DNA of 64,000 nucleotides from the NCBI RefSeq assembly GCF_001953875.1, contig NZ_MQUR01000029.1, forward strand, positions 1 to 64,000, written 5' to 3'. The notes beneath the pieces were generated by a model, which worked only from the letters and a program-made list of their open reading frames with translations, was not told the origin of the DNA and ran no database searches. The stretch is from Streptomyces amritsarensis. Lineage in GTDB: Bacteria; Actinomycetota; Actinomycetes; Streptomycetales; Streptomycetaceae. Positions 46,126 through 53,517 of the stretch are shown here, piece by piece (within the stretch, counting starts at the first letter, position 1; each line of letters begins with the position of its first letter). The translations under genes and the position numbers were made by a program.

Positions 46126-46389
46126 TCACTCGCACCAGGTGACCCGGCAGACGTAGATGCACTCGTGCCGGGGCACGGCCAGGAAGCTGATGAAGCCGCG
46201 GCCACCGAGAATGTCGAATTCGCGGAGGCCGCCCGACCTTCCCGTGGGACGGCCGACGGTTTCCGCATCGCGCCCCAGCGCTGCCAGTTCGGTGGCGATG
46301 CGCTCGACCTCCGCGATCACACCGGGCGGGAGGCCGCCGGTCACGTGGGCGTGGTCGTCGGTGTTGTAGTCCCAGGTCCAGTCGCTCAC
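46126..46389 (-). CDS. Small RelE/ParE-like protein (candidate toxin)
   Basis: 87 residues. The N-terminus SDWTWDYNTDDHAHVTGGLP leads to a helix pair (GVIAEVERIATELAALG) and C-terminal beta strands (GGLREFDILGGRGFISFLAV, YVCRVTW), the order seen in RelE/ParE-fold toxins. Catalytic residues cannot be assigned with confidence. GTG at 46389 overlaps the stop of the DUF6247 gene (GTGA), so the pair is translationally coupled in antitoxin-then-toxin order. It could instead be a non-toxic partner protein. Confidence 0.6.
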   Translation of the reverse strand: MSDWTWDYNTDDHAHVTGGLPPGVIAEVERIATELAALGRDAETVGRPTGRSGGLREFDILGGRGFISFLAVPRHECIYVCRVTWCE

Positions 46390-46733
46390 AGGCCGGTCTC
46401 GGCCTCGGCCTTGTCGAGGATCTGCTGGATCTCCGCCAGCGCGGACGCCGGATCGTCCGCCCCCTCCTGGACCAACCGTTCCAGGGCGTGGAGGCGTGCC
46501 GCCCGGCGGGGATGGCGTTCGATCTCCACGAAGACGGCCCAGGAGTGGATGAAGGCGCGCAACGGGGCCAGGGACTGCGCCTGCTGGGCACTCGTCGTGG
46601 CCTCGAAGAGGTGCTGCGTCAAGTCGGGCACACGGCTGGGAGCGATCTTGGCGACAGCCTCGCGCAGAGCGGCAGGCGTGAGTTCCGGCATGGGGATCAG
46701 CGGCCCGCCTTCGGCGGGGCTCGGCGTACTCAC
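46386..46733 (-). CDS. DUF6247-like protein (candidate antitoxin)
   Basis: 115 residues. MSTPSPAEGGPLIPMPELTP, then LREAVAKIAPSRVPDLTQHL and RAFIHSWAVFVEIERHPRRA match the DUF6247 family common in Streptomyces. It is helical without membrane segments. GTG at 46733 follows a strong GAGGAGG site. Family members usually stand next to a small gene, as here, and behave like toxin-antitoxin partners. The gene is divergent from vapBC; 46734-46898 is the shared promoter region. Confidence 0.75.
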   Translation of the reverse strand: MSTPSPAEGGPLIPMPELTPAALREAVAKIAPSRVPDLTQHLFEATTSAQQAQSLAPLRAFIHSWAVFVEIERHPRRAARLHALERLVQEGADDPASALAEIQQILDKAEAETGL

Positions 46734-46859
46734 GTGTCCTCCTCGGTCGGGCTCCGCTCAGGAGTGGGTCCCACGCTACCGCCGCACCCACCGTCACGCG
46801 GGACGCTTCGTCCACGACGAAGGCCCCGCAGTCCAGGAGACCAGGAGACCAGGACCGGA

Positions 46860-46899
46860 TTGACTGCAAAGTGACTGCATCGACGATAAAATGCAGTCA
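46860..46899 (+). promoter_or_regulatory. vapBC promoter and operator, apparently leaderless
   Basis: TTGACT (46860-46865) and TAAAAT (46887-46892) are promoter-like, though their spacing is long (21 bp; 19 bp to the alternative GATAAA). The -10 ends 7 bases before the VapB ATG, which has no ribosome-binding site, so the mRNA probably starts at the ATG. TGACTGCAT (46872-46880) and ATGCAGTCA (46891-46899) form a perfect 9-bp inverted repeat, with further TGACTGC copies at 46861 and 46900: a likely RHH operator. Confidence 0.6.
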
Positions 46900-47129
46900 T
46901 GACTGCGTTCACGATCCGGGAAGTCCCCGATGAGATCGCCCGCCGCATAAAGGTCCGGGCCGCCGAGGCCGGACAGTCACTCCAGAGCTACCTGCTCAGC
47001 CTCGTCACCCGAGACGCCACCCAGCCCACGCTCGCCGAAATGGCCGACCGGGCCGAGCGCTACGCCACGGAGGACATCGACATCCAGGACGTCCTCGACG
47101 CCATCGACGCGGGCAGGGCGGGCCGTTGA
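46899..47129 (+). CDS. vapB: VapB/FitA-type antitoxin
   Basis: 76 residues. MTAFTIREVPDEIARRIKVR followed by AAEAGQSLQSYLLSLVTRDA is a FitA-like ribbon-helix-helix domain that binds operator DNA as a dimer. The C-terminal TEDIDIQDVLDAIDAGRAGR is the toxin-neutralising segment. The stop codon overlaps the TTG start of vapC (TTGA), coupling translation. A palindromic operator overlaps its start codon, consistent with autorepression by the VapBC complex. Confidence 0.9.
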   Translation: MTAFTIREVPDEIARRIKVRAAEAGQSLQSYLLSLVTRDATQPTLAEMADRAERYATEDIDIQDVLDAIDAGRAGR

Positions 47130-47563
47130 TCGTCGTGGACTCCTCCGCCCTGGTCCTGTTCCTCACGGACAGGGGCTCCCGGGGTGCCGCTGCCCGCCGG
47201 CGCATCGGCGAGGAAGACCTGCTCGGCGCTCCCTACCTGCTGGACACTGAGATCGCCTCCGCCCTTCTGGGTCTGGCACGCGGCTCCAAGATCGCCCCCG
47301 CGAGCCTCGACGAGCACTTCAAGACCTACCAGGGGCTGCGCGTACAGCGGCACGAGACGGGCCCCCTGCTCCCCCGGATCCGAAAGCTGTACGCCAACCT
47401 CTCCGCCTACGACGCCGCGTACGTCGCCCTCGCCGAGGCACTGGACGTCCCCCTGCTGACGGCGGACGTGCGCATCGAACGAGGCGTTCAGAAGCCGCGT
47501 TGCCACATCGAGGTCATCACCGCCAACAGCGAAGGGCGGTGCTCCCGTCGTGCTCCCGCATGA
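47126..47563 (+). CDS. vapC: VapC-type PIN-domain ribonuclease toxin
   Basis: 145 residues. The four acidic metal ligands of PIN ribonucleases are present: D5 (IVVDSSALV), E42 (LLDTEIASALLG), D96 (SAYDAAYVALAEAL) and D114 (LLTADVRI). Such toxins cleave tRNA or rRNA when released from VapB. The start is probably TTG at 47126, which overlaps the vapB stop, giving MIVVDSS; GTG at 47135 is an alternative that would lose strand one. The last 20 residues (RCSRRAPA end) extend past the usual domain. A powerful terminator follows directly. Confidence 0.9.
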   Translation: MIVVDSSALVLFLTDRGSRGAAARRRIGEEDLLGAPYLLDTEIASALLGLARGSKIAPASLDEHFKTYQGLRVQRHETGPLLPRIRKLYANLSAYDAAYVALAEALDVPLLTADVRIERGVQKPRCHIEVITANSEGRCSRRAPA

Positions 47564-47612
47564 CGAAGGCCCCCTGACCTGGCGAGATTTTTCGCAGGTC
47601 AGGGGGCCTTCG
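47564..47612. terminator. Terminator between vapC and ssrA
   Basis: A perfect 17-bp stem (CGAAGGCCCCCTGACCT and complement) with a 15-base loop that can pair further (GCGA/TCGC) begins one base after the vapC stop. It lies 15 bp from the ssrA 3' end and can terminate both convergent transcripts. Confidence 0.9.
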
Positions 47613-47627
47613 CCCACATGGGATGAG

Positions 47628-48013
47628 TGGAGATGGCGGGAATCGAACCCGCGTCCAACGGTGCAGAAGCAGGGCTTCTCCGAGCGCAGTCCGCTGCGCT
47701 TTTCTCGGCCCCGGAGATCACACGGACAAGTCTCCGACGGGCTCAGTCACTGTTTGATTTCCCTCCAACCCCCGTGACCGGGGCTAGAGGTTTAGATCCC
47801 TTGTTGACGCCAGGATCCGGACCGGGACCACTTCCGGGCTGACGCTCCTCACAGAGGCTTCAGCTCACTGTTATTAGGCAGCGAGGGTGAAGCGGGAGTT
47901 ATCGCTCTTGGAGTTGGCGATTATTTTTTGCGACATGTGGTTAGCGAGATCATTGCCGCTTCCTCGGCTCGCTTCCCCTGCATCGACATCCGCTGTCGAA
48001 ACCGATCATCCCC
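47628..48013 (-). ncRNA. ssrA: Transfer-messenger RNA (tmRNA)
   Basis: 386 nt. The 5' end GGGGATG pairs with CATCTCC at the 3' end to make the tRNA-like acceptor stem (with one G-U pair), followed by discriminator A; CCA is not encoded. The T arm GGGTTCGATTCCCGCC is intact. The mRNA-like part encodes a 14-residue tag, ANSKSDNSRFTLAA, at 47877-47918 (minus strand), followed by two TAA stops. tmRNA rescues stalled ribosomes and marks the nascent chain for proteolysis. smpB, its protein partner, begins 83 bp upstream on the same strand. The tag and ends were read from sequence, not from a covariance search. Confidence 0.97.
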
Positions 48014-48095
48014 ATGTTTTTTTAACAATGTGCTCCACCCCGGGGGGCGGTGCTGACGCCATGGTACGCGAAGTGGACCACCGCGTGCCAGGTGA

Positions 48096-48581
48096 TTAAA
48101 CCGTGCCGCGCTGCTTGCGACGGATGGCCGAGATCACCCGGTTCGTCTCGCGGGTGTCCTGCTTCTCCCGCATCGTCTGCCGCTTGTCGTACTCCTTCTT
48201 GCCCTTCGCCAGCGCGATCTCGACCTTCGCGCGGCCGTCCTTGAAGTACAGCGAGAGGGGCACGATCGTGTGGCCCGACTCCTCCGCCTTGCGCTCCAGC
48301 TTGTCGATCTCCTCCCGGTGCATGAGGAGCTTGCGCTTGCGCCGGGCGCTGTGGTTCGTCCAGGTGCCCTGGCTGTACTCCGGCACGTGGACGTTGTAGA
48401 GCCAGGCCTCCCGGCTCTCCACCGACACGAAGCCGTCCACCAGGGAGGCCCGGCCCTGGCGCAGGGACTTGACCTCGGTACCGGTGAGCACGAGACCGCA
48501 CTCGTAGGTGTCGAGGATCGTGTAGTCGTGCCGCGCCTTCTTGTTCTGGGCGATCAGCTTGCGCCCTTTTTCCTTAGCCAT
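48096..48581 (-). CDS. smpB: SsrA-binding protein SmpB
   Basis: 161 residues. The SmpB beta-barrel is clear: [40 protein letters not shown], then [19 protein letters not shown] and [20 protein letters not shown]. The basic C-terminal tail ([18 protein letters not shown]) enters the decoding centre. It recruits tmRNA to stalled ribosomes. It begins 18 bp after the S41 protease stop and precedes ssrA by 82 bp, so the two trans-translation components are contiguous. Confidence 0.96.
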   Translation of the reverse strand: MAKEKGRKLIAQNKKARHDYTILDTYECGLVLTGTEVKSLRQGRASLVDGFVSVESREAWLYNVHVPEYSQGTWTNHSARRKRKLLMHREEIDKLERKAEESGHTIVPLSLYFKDGRAKVEIALAKGKKEYDKRQTMREKQDTRETNRVISAIRRKQRGTV

Positions 48582-48599
48582 AGTGCGGTCATTTTCGCA

Positions 48600-49787
48600 C
48601 TACGGACCCACCCCGAGGCCACCCAATACCGTGACGGCCCGCTCTTCGGCCCGCTCGCCCGCCGGCACGTCCGGGGTGATGCCGCCGCCGTCCAGGCTGC
48701 GACCCGCCGGTGTGCGGTAGGTGCCCACGGTCAGCTCGGCCACCGAGCCGTCCGGCAGCTCGGTCGGCATCTGCACCGATCCCTTGCCGAAGGTCCTGCT
48801 GCCCACCGCCACCGCCCGGCCGCGGTCCTGGAGCGCGCCCGTGACCAGCTCGGCGGCGCTCATCGTGCCGCCGTCGACGAGGGCCACCAGCGGCCGGGTC
48901 GTGTCCCCGCCCGGGTCCGCGTTCAGGACGCGCTGCTCACCCCGTACGTCGTACGTCGCCACGAGCCCGCCGTCCAGGAAGGCCGAGGCGGCCGTGACGG
49001 CCTCGGCGACCAGCCCGCCGCGGTTGCCGCGCAGGTCGAGCAGGACCCCGCCGCCGGCCGGGGCGGCCCGGACGGCCGCCCTGACCCGCTCGCCCGACCC
49101 GCGGGTGAAGGAGGTGACCTTGATGACGGTGACGTCGCCGGCGAGCTGCCGTACGGTCACCGGCTCGGCGCTCAGCCGCTCGCGCAGGACGGTCTCGGTG
49201 AGGTCGGCGCCGTCACGGCTCAGGTTCAGCACGACGGGGGTGCCGGCGGTGCCGCGCAGCAGCGCGACCACGTCGGCCACGGCCAGCCCGGTCACGGCGT
49301 GCCCGTCCACGCTCAGCAGCCGGTCCCCGGCGCGCAGGCCGGCCCGGGCGGCCGGGCCGCCGGGCTGGACCCCGTCGACGGTGATCATGCCGTCCTGGGC
49401 GCGCACGGCCCAGACCCCGACACCGGTCCAGTGCCCGTCGAGGCCCTCGGCGAAGGCGGCGTACTCGCCCCGGTCGTAGACGGTGCCCCAGCGGTCGCCG
49501 CTGCGGCTGACGACCTCCTGCGCGGCCTTCTTGCCGGACTTGCCCTCGGCGACGGCCTCGGCTGCGGCGCGGGCGACCGCCTCGCGGTCCGCGGTGCCCT
49601 CGGCGCGCGGGGCCCCGGGGGCGGGGGCGTCGCTACGGGCGGCGGCCGCCGCGCCGTCCTCACGGTCCCAGCAGCCGGTGAACGCGCCCACGGCGACGAC
49701 GGCGACGAAGGTTAACGTCAAAACGGCCCCGCGACGTGGGTCGCGGGGCCGGAGACAGAAGGCGGGGACACTCGGCAAGCCCAGCAT
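48600..49787 (-). CDS. S41 family C-terminal processing peptidase (CtpA-like)
   Basis: 395 residues. A basic N-terminus and hydrophobic segment (AVLTLTFVAVVAVGAFTGC) make it exported, possibly lipid-anchored at the FTGC cysteine. A PDZ domain spans about 115-200 (GVQPGGPAARAGLRAGDRLL). The S41 Ser-Lys dyad is S310 (DGGTMSAAELVTGALQD) and K335 (SRTFGKGSVQ). It trims exported proteins. Codon 25 is TTA (49713-49715), implying bldA dependence. Codons about 13-22 lie in a hairpin with a following T-run, which resembles an intrinsic terminator for ftsX; a TTG or GTG start downstream of the hairpin would shorten the n-region. The ATG at 49787 gives a conserved-looking N-terminus and is preferred. 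It is in the ftsE-ftsX-S41-smpB-ssrA string. Confidence 0.85.
   Translation of the reverse strand: MLGLPSVPAFCLRPRDPRRGAVLTLTFVAVVAVGAFTGCWDREDGAAAAARSDAPAPGAPRAEGTADREAVARAAAEAVAEGKSGKKAAQEVVSRSGDRWGTVYDRGEYAAFAEGLDGHWTGVGVWAVRAQDGMITVDGVQPGGPAARAGLRAGDRLLSVDGHAVTGLAVADVVALLRGTAGTPVVLNLSRDGADLTETVLRERLSAEPVTVRQLAGDVTVIKVTSFTRGSGERVRAAVRAAPAGGGVLLDLRGNRGGLVAEAVTAASAFLDGGLVATYDVRGEQRVLNADPGGDTTRPLVALVDGGTMSAAELVTGALQDRGRAVAVGSRTFGKGSVQMPTELPDGSVAELTVGTYRTPAGRSLDGGGITPDVPAGERAEERAVTVLGGLGVGP
49724..49751 (-). terminator. Intrinsic-terminator-like hairpin inside the S41 gene start
   Basis: On the minus strand a perfect 12-bp stem (CGGCCCCGCGAC with complement, loop CCAC) is followed by TTTTGACGTTAA. 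It lies about 105-130 bp beyond the ftsX stop and within codons 13-22 of the S41 gene. It could terminate ftsEX transcripts or act as an attenuator of S41-smpB. Confidence 0.6.
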
Positions 49788-49854
49788 GGCGCCGAGTCTA
49801 GGACAAGGCCCGCGCCGGTACGGATGGTTGGCCGGACCGCTGGCGGGGCGCTTG

Positions 49855-50817
49855 TCACACCTTCAGGTACTTGCGCAGAGCGATGAAGGCGGCCATGGAG
49901 GGCATCAGGAGGCCGATGAAGAGCACGTAGGGGAGCTTGGCCAGCACCGATCCCCAGCCCATGAAGTCGATGAGCTGGATCTTGTCCCGCAGGCCGACGC
50001 CGTGGTCGATCACGAAGTACTGGCCGGAGACGAGCATGGCGCAGGCGAAGAGCGCGCCGATGAGCCCGGCGACGGCGGCCTCCATGATGAAGGGGACCTG
50101 GATGTAGAAGCTGGAGGCACCGACGAGCCGCATGATCCCGGTCTCCCGCCTGCGGCTGAACGCCGAGACGCGCACGGTGTTGACGATCAGCAGCAGCGCC
50201 ACGATCAGCATGATCGCCATGATGCCCACGGCCGCCATGTTGAGGTAGTTGAGGATCCGGAAGAGGTCGTCGATCGCCTGGCGCTGGTCGTCGACGGTGT
50301 GGATGCCGTCGCGGCCCGCGAAGGCGGAGGTGACCACCTTGTACTTCTCCGGGTTCTTGAGCTTGACCCGGAAGGACTCCTGCATCTGGTCGGGGGTGAT
50401 GGAGGAGGCCAGGGCGGTGTGGCCGTACTGCTCCTGGTAGTGCTTGTACGCCTCGTCGGCCGACTCGTACGTCACCGACTTGACCAGGGACATCGCCTTG
50501 AGCTCGGACTCGATCTGCTTCTTCTGCTCTTCGGTCACGGCGCCCTTGCGGCAGGTGGCCACGCCTCCCGCGCCGCCTCCCGCACTGCTGGCGGCGGCCT
50601 CGCCGGCCTCCTGGGCGTCCTGCTTGTTGCAGAGGTAGATCGAGACGTTGGCCTTGTCGTACCAGTAGCCCTTCATCCTGCCCACCTGCTCGCTCATGAG
50701 CAGGGAACCGCCGAACAGGGCCAGTGACAGGGCCACCGAGATGATGACCGCGAAGGTCATGGTGAGATTGCGGCGGAGGCCGACGCCGATCTCGGACATG
50801 ACGAACTGGGCGCGCAT
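49855..50817 (-). CDS. ftsX: Cell division protein FtsX
   Basis: 320 residues. Four membrane helices are seen: about 20-43 (TFAVIISVALSLALFGGSLL) and three C-terminal (MAAVGIMAIMLIVALLLIV, the PFIMEAAVAGLIGALFACAM region, and LPYVLFIGLLMPSMAAFI). The extracellular loop between helices 1 and 2 (about 45-195) activates peptidoglycan hydrolases. An insertion with two extra cysteines and SSAGGGAGG (about 60-90) makes it longer than most FtsX. It pairs with FtsE at the septum. It begins 16 bp after ftsE on the same strand. Confidence 0.95.
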   Translation of the reverse strand: MRAQFVMSEIGVGLRRNLTMTFAVIISVALSLALFGGSLLMSEQVGRMKGYWYDKANVSIYLCNKQDAQEAGEAAASSAGGGAGGVATCRKGAVTEEQKKQIESELKAMSLVKSVTYESADEAYKHYQEQYGHTALASSITPDQMQESFRVKLKNPEKYKVVTSAFAGRDGIHTVDDQRQAIDDLFRILNYLNMAAVGIMAIMLIVALLLIVNTVRVSAFSRRRETGIMRLVGASSFYIQVPFIMEAAVAGLIGALFACAMLVSGQYFVIDHGVGLRDKIQLIDFMGWGSVLAKLPYVLFIGLLMPSMAAFIALRKYLKV

Positions 50818-50833
50818 GACTCTGGGGGGCCTT

Positions 50834-51523
50834 TCAGTGCTGGTAGCCGTAGACGCCGCGCGACTGGTCGCGCACGAGTCGGCCCTGTTCGAGTTCGATG
50901 ACGCGCTTGCGCATCTGGTCGACGATCTGCTGGTCGTGCGTCGCCATGATCACGGTGGTGCCGGTCCGGTTGATCCGGTCCAGCAGCTTCATGATCCCGA
51001 CGGAGGTCTGGGGGTCGAGGTTGCCGGTGGGCTCGTCCGCGATCAGCAGCGCCGGGCGGTTGACGAAGGCGCGGGCGATTGCCACGCGCTGCTGCTCACC
51101 GCCGGAGAGCTCGCCGGGCATGCGCTCTTCCTTGCCGCCCAGGCCGACCAGTTCCAGGACCTGCGGGACGGCCTTGCGGATCTCGCCCCTGGGCTTGCCG
51201 ATGACCTCCTGGGCGAAGGCCACGTTCTCGGCCACCGTCTTGTTGGGCAGCAGGCGGAAGTCCTGGAAGACGGTCCCCAGCTGGCGCCGCATCTGCGGGA
51301 CCTTCCAGTTGGAGAGCTTGGCGAGGTCCTTGCCCAGGACGTGCACCTGGCCGTGGCTGGCCCGCTCCTCGCGCAGGATGAGGCGCAGGAACGTGGACTT
51401 GCCGGAGCCGGACGAGCCGACCAGGAAGACGAACTCGCCCTTGGCGATGTCGAGGGAGACTTCTCTGAGTGCGGGACGGCTCTGCTTCGGGTAGGACTTG
51501 GAGACGCTGTCGAATCGGATCAC
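50834..51523 (-). CDS. ftsE: Cell division ATP-binding protein FtsE
   Basis: 229 residues. The ABC ATPase motifs are complete: Walker [10 protein letters not shown] (about 40), Q-loop FQDFRLLPN, signature LSGGEQQR, Walker [13 protein letters not shown], and the switch His in ATHDQQIV. It forms the FtsEX complex that couples ATP hydrolysis to cell wall hydrolysis at division sites. GTG at 51523 ([11 protein letters not shown]) gives the standard N-terminus; the frame is open further upstream. It is first in the ftsE-ftsX string; 51524-51761 is the divergent upstream region shared with a small membrane protein gene. Confidence 0.95.
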   Translation of the reverse strand: MIRFDSVSKSYPKQSRPALREVSLDIAKGEFVFLVGSSGSGKSTFLRLILREERASHGQVHVLGKDLAKLSNWKVPQMRRQLGTVFQDFRLLPNKTVAENVAFAQEVIGKPRGEIRKAVPQVLELVGLGGKEERMPGELSGGEQQRVAIARAFVNRPALLIADEPTGNLDPQTSVGIMKLLDRINRTGTTVIMATHDQQIVDQMRKRVIELEQGRLVRDQSRGVYGYQH

Positions 51524-51761
51524 GGGTGCACCACGGTCGCCGGGAGTAGGTGTGCGTGACCATACGCGAACGGGCGCGAGGTGTGGACCCGGCATCCGGA
51601 GTTGTCCGCTTTATCCCACGGTCCCGGAGGGTCCGGACCGCGATTGCCCGGACGGGCCGCGCCGAATGTCGGCGAAGCTGGCACAGTGGTAGGGGGAACG
51701 CTCCGGTTCCCCGTGCCGTTATAGGCACGAAGGATGACCGAGGGGACGAGAGGAGGAGCGC

Positions 51762-51953
51762 ATGACATATGACCGGCTCGTGTGCGCGAACTGCGCCGCA
51801 CCCGTCAGCCAGGGCCGCTGCCCGGTGTGCCGGGCGAACCGGGAGCGCCTCCAGCAGGAGGGCCCCTTCTCCGGCCTGAACCCCGTGGCTCTCATCGTGC
51901 TCATGGTGGTCCTCGTGGCAGCTCTGGTGCTGGTGGCCCAGCAGACCGCCTAG
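51762..51953 (+). CDS. Small zinc-ribbon membrane protein
   Basis: 63 residues. The N-terminal part has two CxxC knuckles (C8-C11 in VCANC and C20-C23 in GRCPVC), a zinc ribbon. A single C-terminal membrane helix follows (LNPVALIVLMVVLVAALVLV). The start follows GAGGAGG. The gene is conserved next to ftsE in Streptomyces as far as I recall, but its function is unknown. It is followed by a very strong terminator. Confidence 0.85.
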   Translation: MTYDRLVCANCAAPVSQGRCPVCRANRERLQQEGPFSGLNPVALIVLMVVLVAALVLVAQQTA

Positions 51954-52024
51954 GAGGCACTGTCCTGGCGGGAGCGGCGCCGGTGCTCGTCGGTGCCCGC
52001 GCCGCGTACCGATCACGAACCATG

Positions 52025-52066
52025 CGGAAGGGCCCGGACACCTGTCGAGGTGTCCGGGCCCTTCCG
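52025..52066. terminator. Terminator between small membrane protein gene and prfB
   Basis: A perfect 19-bp stem (CGGAAGGGCCCGGACACCT and complement) with a GTCG tetraloop lies between the two convergent genes, 26 bp before the prfB stop. Confidence 0.9.
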
Positions 52067-52091
52067 GTGTTCCGTGCGTGCGCGCAGCGCC

Positions 52092-53201
52092 TTACGCGGT
52101 CTGCTCCTGCTGCTTGCGCCAGCGGATGCCGGCCTCCAGGAAGCCGTCGATCTCGCCGTCGAGGACCGCCTGCGGGTTGCCGACCTCGAACTCCGTGCGC
52201 AGGTCCTTGACCATCTGGTACGGGTGCAGGACGTAGGAGCGCATCTGGTTGCCCCAGGAGCTGCCGCCGTCCTTGAGGGCGTCCATCCTGGCCTGCTCCT
52301 CCTGGCGGCGCCGCTCCAGCAGCTTGGCCTGGAGGACGTTCATGGCGCTGGCCTTGTTCTGGATCTGCGAGCGCTCGTTCTGGCAGGAGACGACGATGCC
52401 GGTCGGGATGTGCGTGATGCGCACGGCCGAGTCGGTGGTGTTGACGCCCTGGCCGCCGGGGCCGGAGGCGCGGTAGACGTCGACGCGCAGCTCGGACTCG
52501 TCGATCTCGACGTGGTCGCTGGTCTCGACGACCGGGAGCACCTCGACGCCCGCGAAGGAGGTCTGGCGGCGGCCCTGGTTGTCGAAGGGCGAGATGCGCA
52601 CCAGGCGGTGGGTGCCCTGCTCGACGGAGAGCGTGCCGTAGGCGTACGGGGCCTTGACGACGAAGGTGGTCGACTTGATGCCGGCCTCTTCCGCGTAGGA
52701 GGTCTCGTAGATCTCCGTGGAGTAGCCGTGGCGCTCGGCCCAGCGCAGGTACATGCGCTGGAGGCGCTCGGCGAAGTCGGAGGCGTCGACGCCGCCGGCC
52801 TCGGCACGGATGTTGACCAGGGCCTCGCGCTCGGCGTACTCGCCGGAGAGCAGGGTGCGGACCTCCATCTCGTCCAGCGCCTTGCGCACGGACGCGAGCT
52901 CCGTCTCGGCCTCGGCGAGGGTGTCCGCGTCGTCCATCTCCTGGGCGAGCTCGAAGAGCACCGCGAGGTCGTCGATGCGCCCGCGCAGGGTCTCGGCCTT
53001 GCGGACCTCGGCCTGGAGGTGCGAAAGCTTGCTCGTGATCTTCTGGGCGGCTTCCGGGTCGTCCCACAGGGACGGCGCGGCGGCCTGCTCCTCGAGCACG
53101 GCGATATCTGCCCTCAGCTTGTCGAGGTCCAGGACGGCCTCGATCGACCCCATGGTCGAGGAGAGGGACTTCAGCTCTTCGGAAACATCGACGACTGCCA
53201 C
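52092..53201 (-). CDS. prfB: Peptide chain release factor 2
   Basis: 369 residues. RF2 recognises UGA and UAA. The stop-codon-reading tripeptide is SPF (204-206, in [10 protein letters not shown]), and the catalytic GGQ is at 249-251 (SGPGGQGVN). The N-terminal coiled-coil domain and the C-terminal [38 protein letters not shown] are conserved. The reading frame is uninterrupted, so there is no programmed +1 frameshift of the E. coli type. The start is GTG at 53201. It lies convergent with the small membrane protein gene and upstream of the leader-peptide region. Confidence 0.96.
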   Translation of the reverse strand: MAVVDVSEELKSLSSTMGSIEAVLDLDKLRADIAVLEEQAAAPSLWDDPEAAQKITSKLSHLQAEVRKAETLRGRIDDLAVLFELAQEMDDADTLAEAETELASVRKALDEMEVRTLLSGEYAEREALVNIRAEAGGVDASDFAERLQRMYLRWAERHGYSTEIYETSYAEEAGIKSTTFVVKAPYAYGTLSVEQGTHRLVRISPFDNQGRRQTSFAGVEVLPVVETSDHVEIDESELRVDVYRASGPGGQGVNTTDSAVRITHIPTGIVVSCQNERSQIQNKASAMNVLQAKLLERRRQEEQARMDALKDGGSSWGNQMRSYVLHPYQMVKDLRTEFEVGNPQAVLDGEIDGFLEAGIRWRKQQEQTA

Positions 53202-53292
53202 GGGTCCAGCGTAGCCGGTCCGCGGGCAAGCCCGTCCGGGCAGGCCGGATCACCCGTTCTGATGATGGGTCGCACGGGCGTACGCTCACCGT

Positions 53293-53382
53293 ATGACCGT
53301 TCTCCTCGTCAAGCGCCGCCATGTGGACTACATGCGCGTCACGACGACGAGCTGTCAGCCGCCGGACCGAACCCAAGCCTGA
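53293..53382 (+). CDS. Short leader peptide, RRHVD...C type
   Basis: A 29-codon open frame, MTVLLVKRRHVDYMRVTTTS followed by C and a short Pro-rich tail, begins with ATG at 53293. The core KRRHVD-x-xR-V-x-TTSC matches the short leader peptides found upstream of sulfur and other genes in actinobacteria, which usually end in Cys-containing SxxC patterns. It lies 135 bp before the oxygenase gene on the same strand. A regulatory role by translation-dependent attenuation is inferred. Confidence 0.65.
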   Translation: MTVLLVKRRHVDYMRVTTTSCQPPDRTQA

Positions 53383-53517
53383 TCCACCCCGATCCGACTT
53401 GGTCCTGTACGCGGCCCGAGCGGCCGTCGGCACCACCCCTGCCGGCGGCCCCGCCCCACCCGCCGACCCCGCCACCTCTGGGGAACAGGACCCCGTGACA
53501 TCCGAAACGGAGCCGTC

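Noticed and set aside
47628..47660. Attachment-site duplication of the ssrA 3' end
   Set aside because: No second copy of the ssrA 3' sequence was seen elsewhere in the window, and no integrase gene is present.
47600..47680. Stand-alone tRNA gene from the GGGTTCGATTCCCGCC T-arm motif
   Set aside because: The motif is the 3' tRNA-like part of tmRNA; there is no anticodon arm next to it.
47627..47842. Small protein genes on the plus strand across ssrA
   Set aside because: They are antisense to the highly conserved tmRNA and have no ribosome sites or family match.
52092..53201. Programmed frameshift in prfB
   Set aside because: A single uninterrupted frame encodes the whole RF2, with no internal early TGA.
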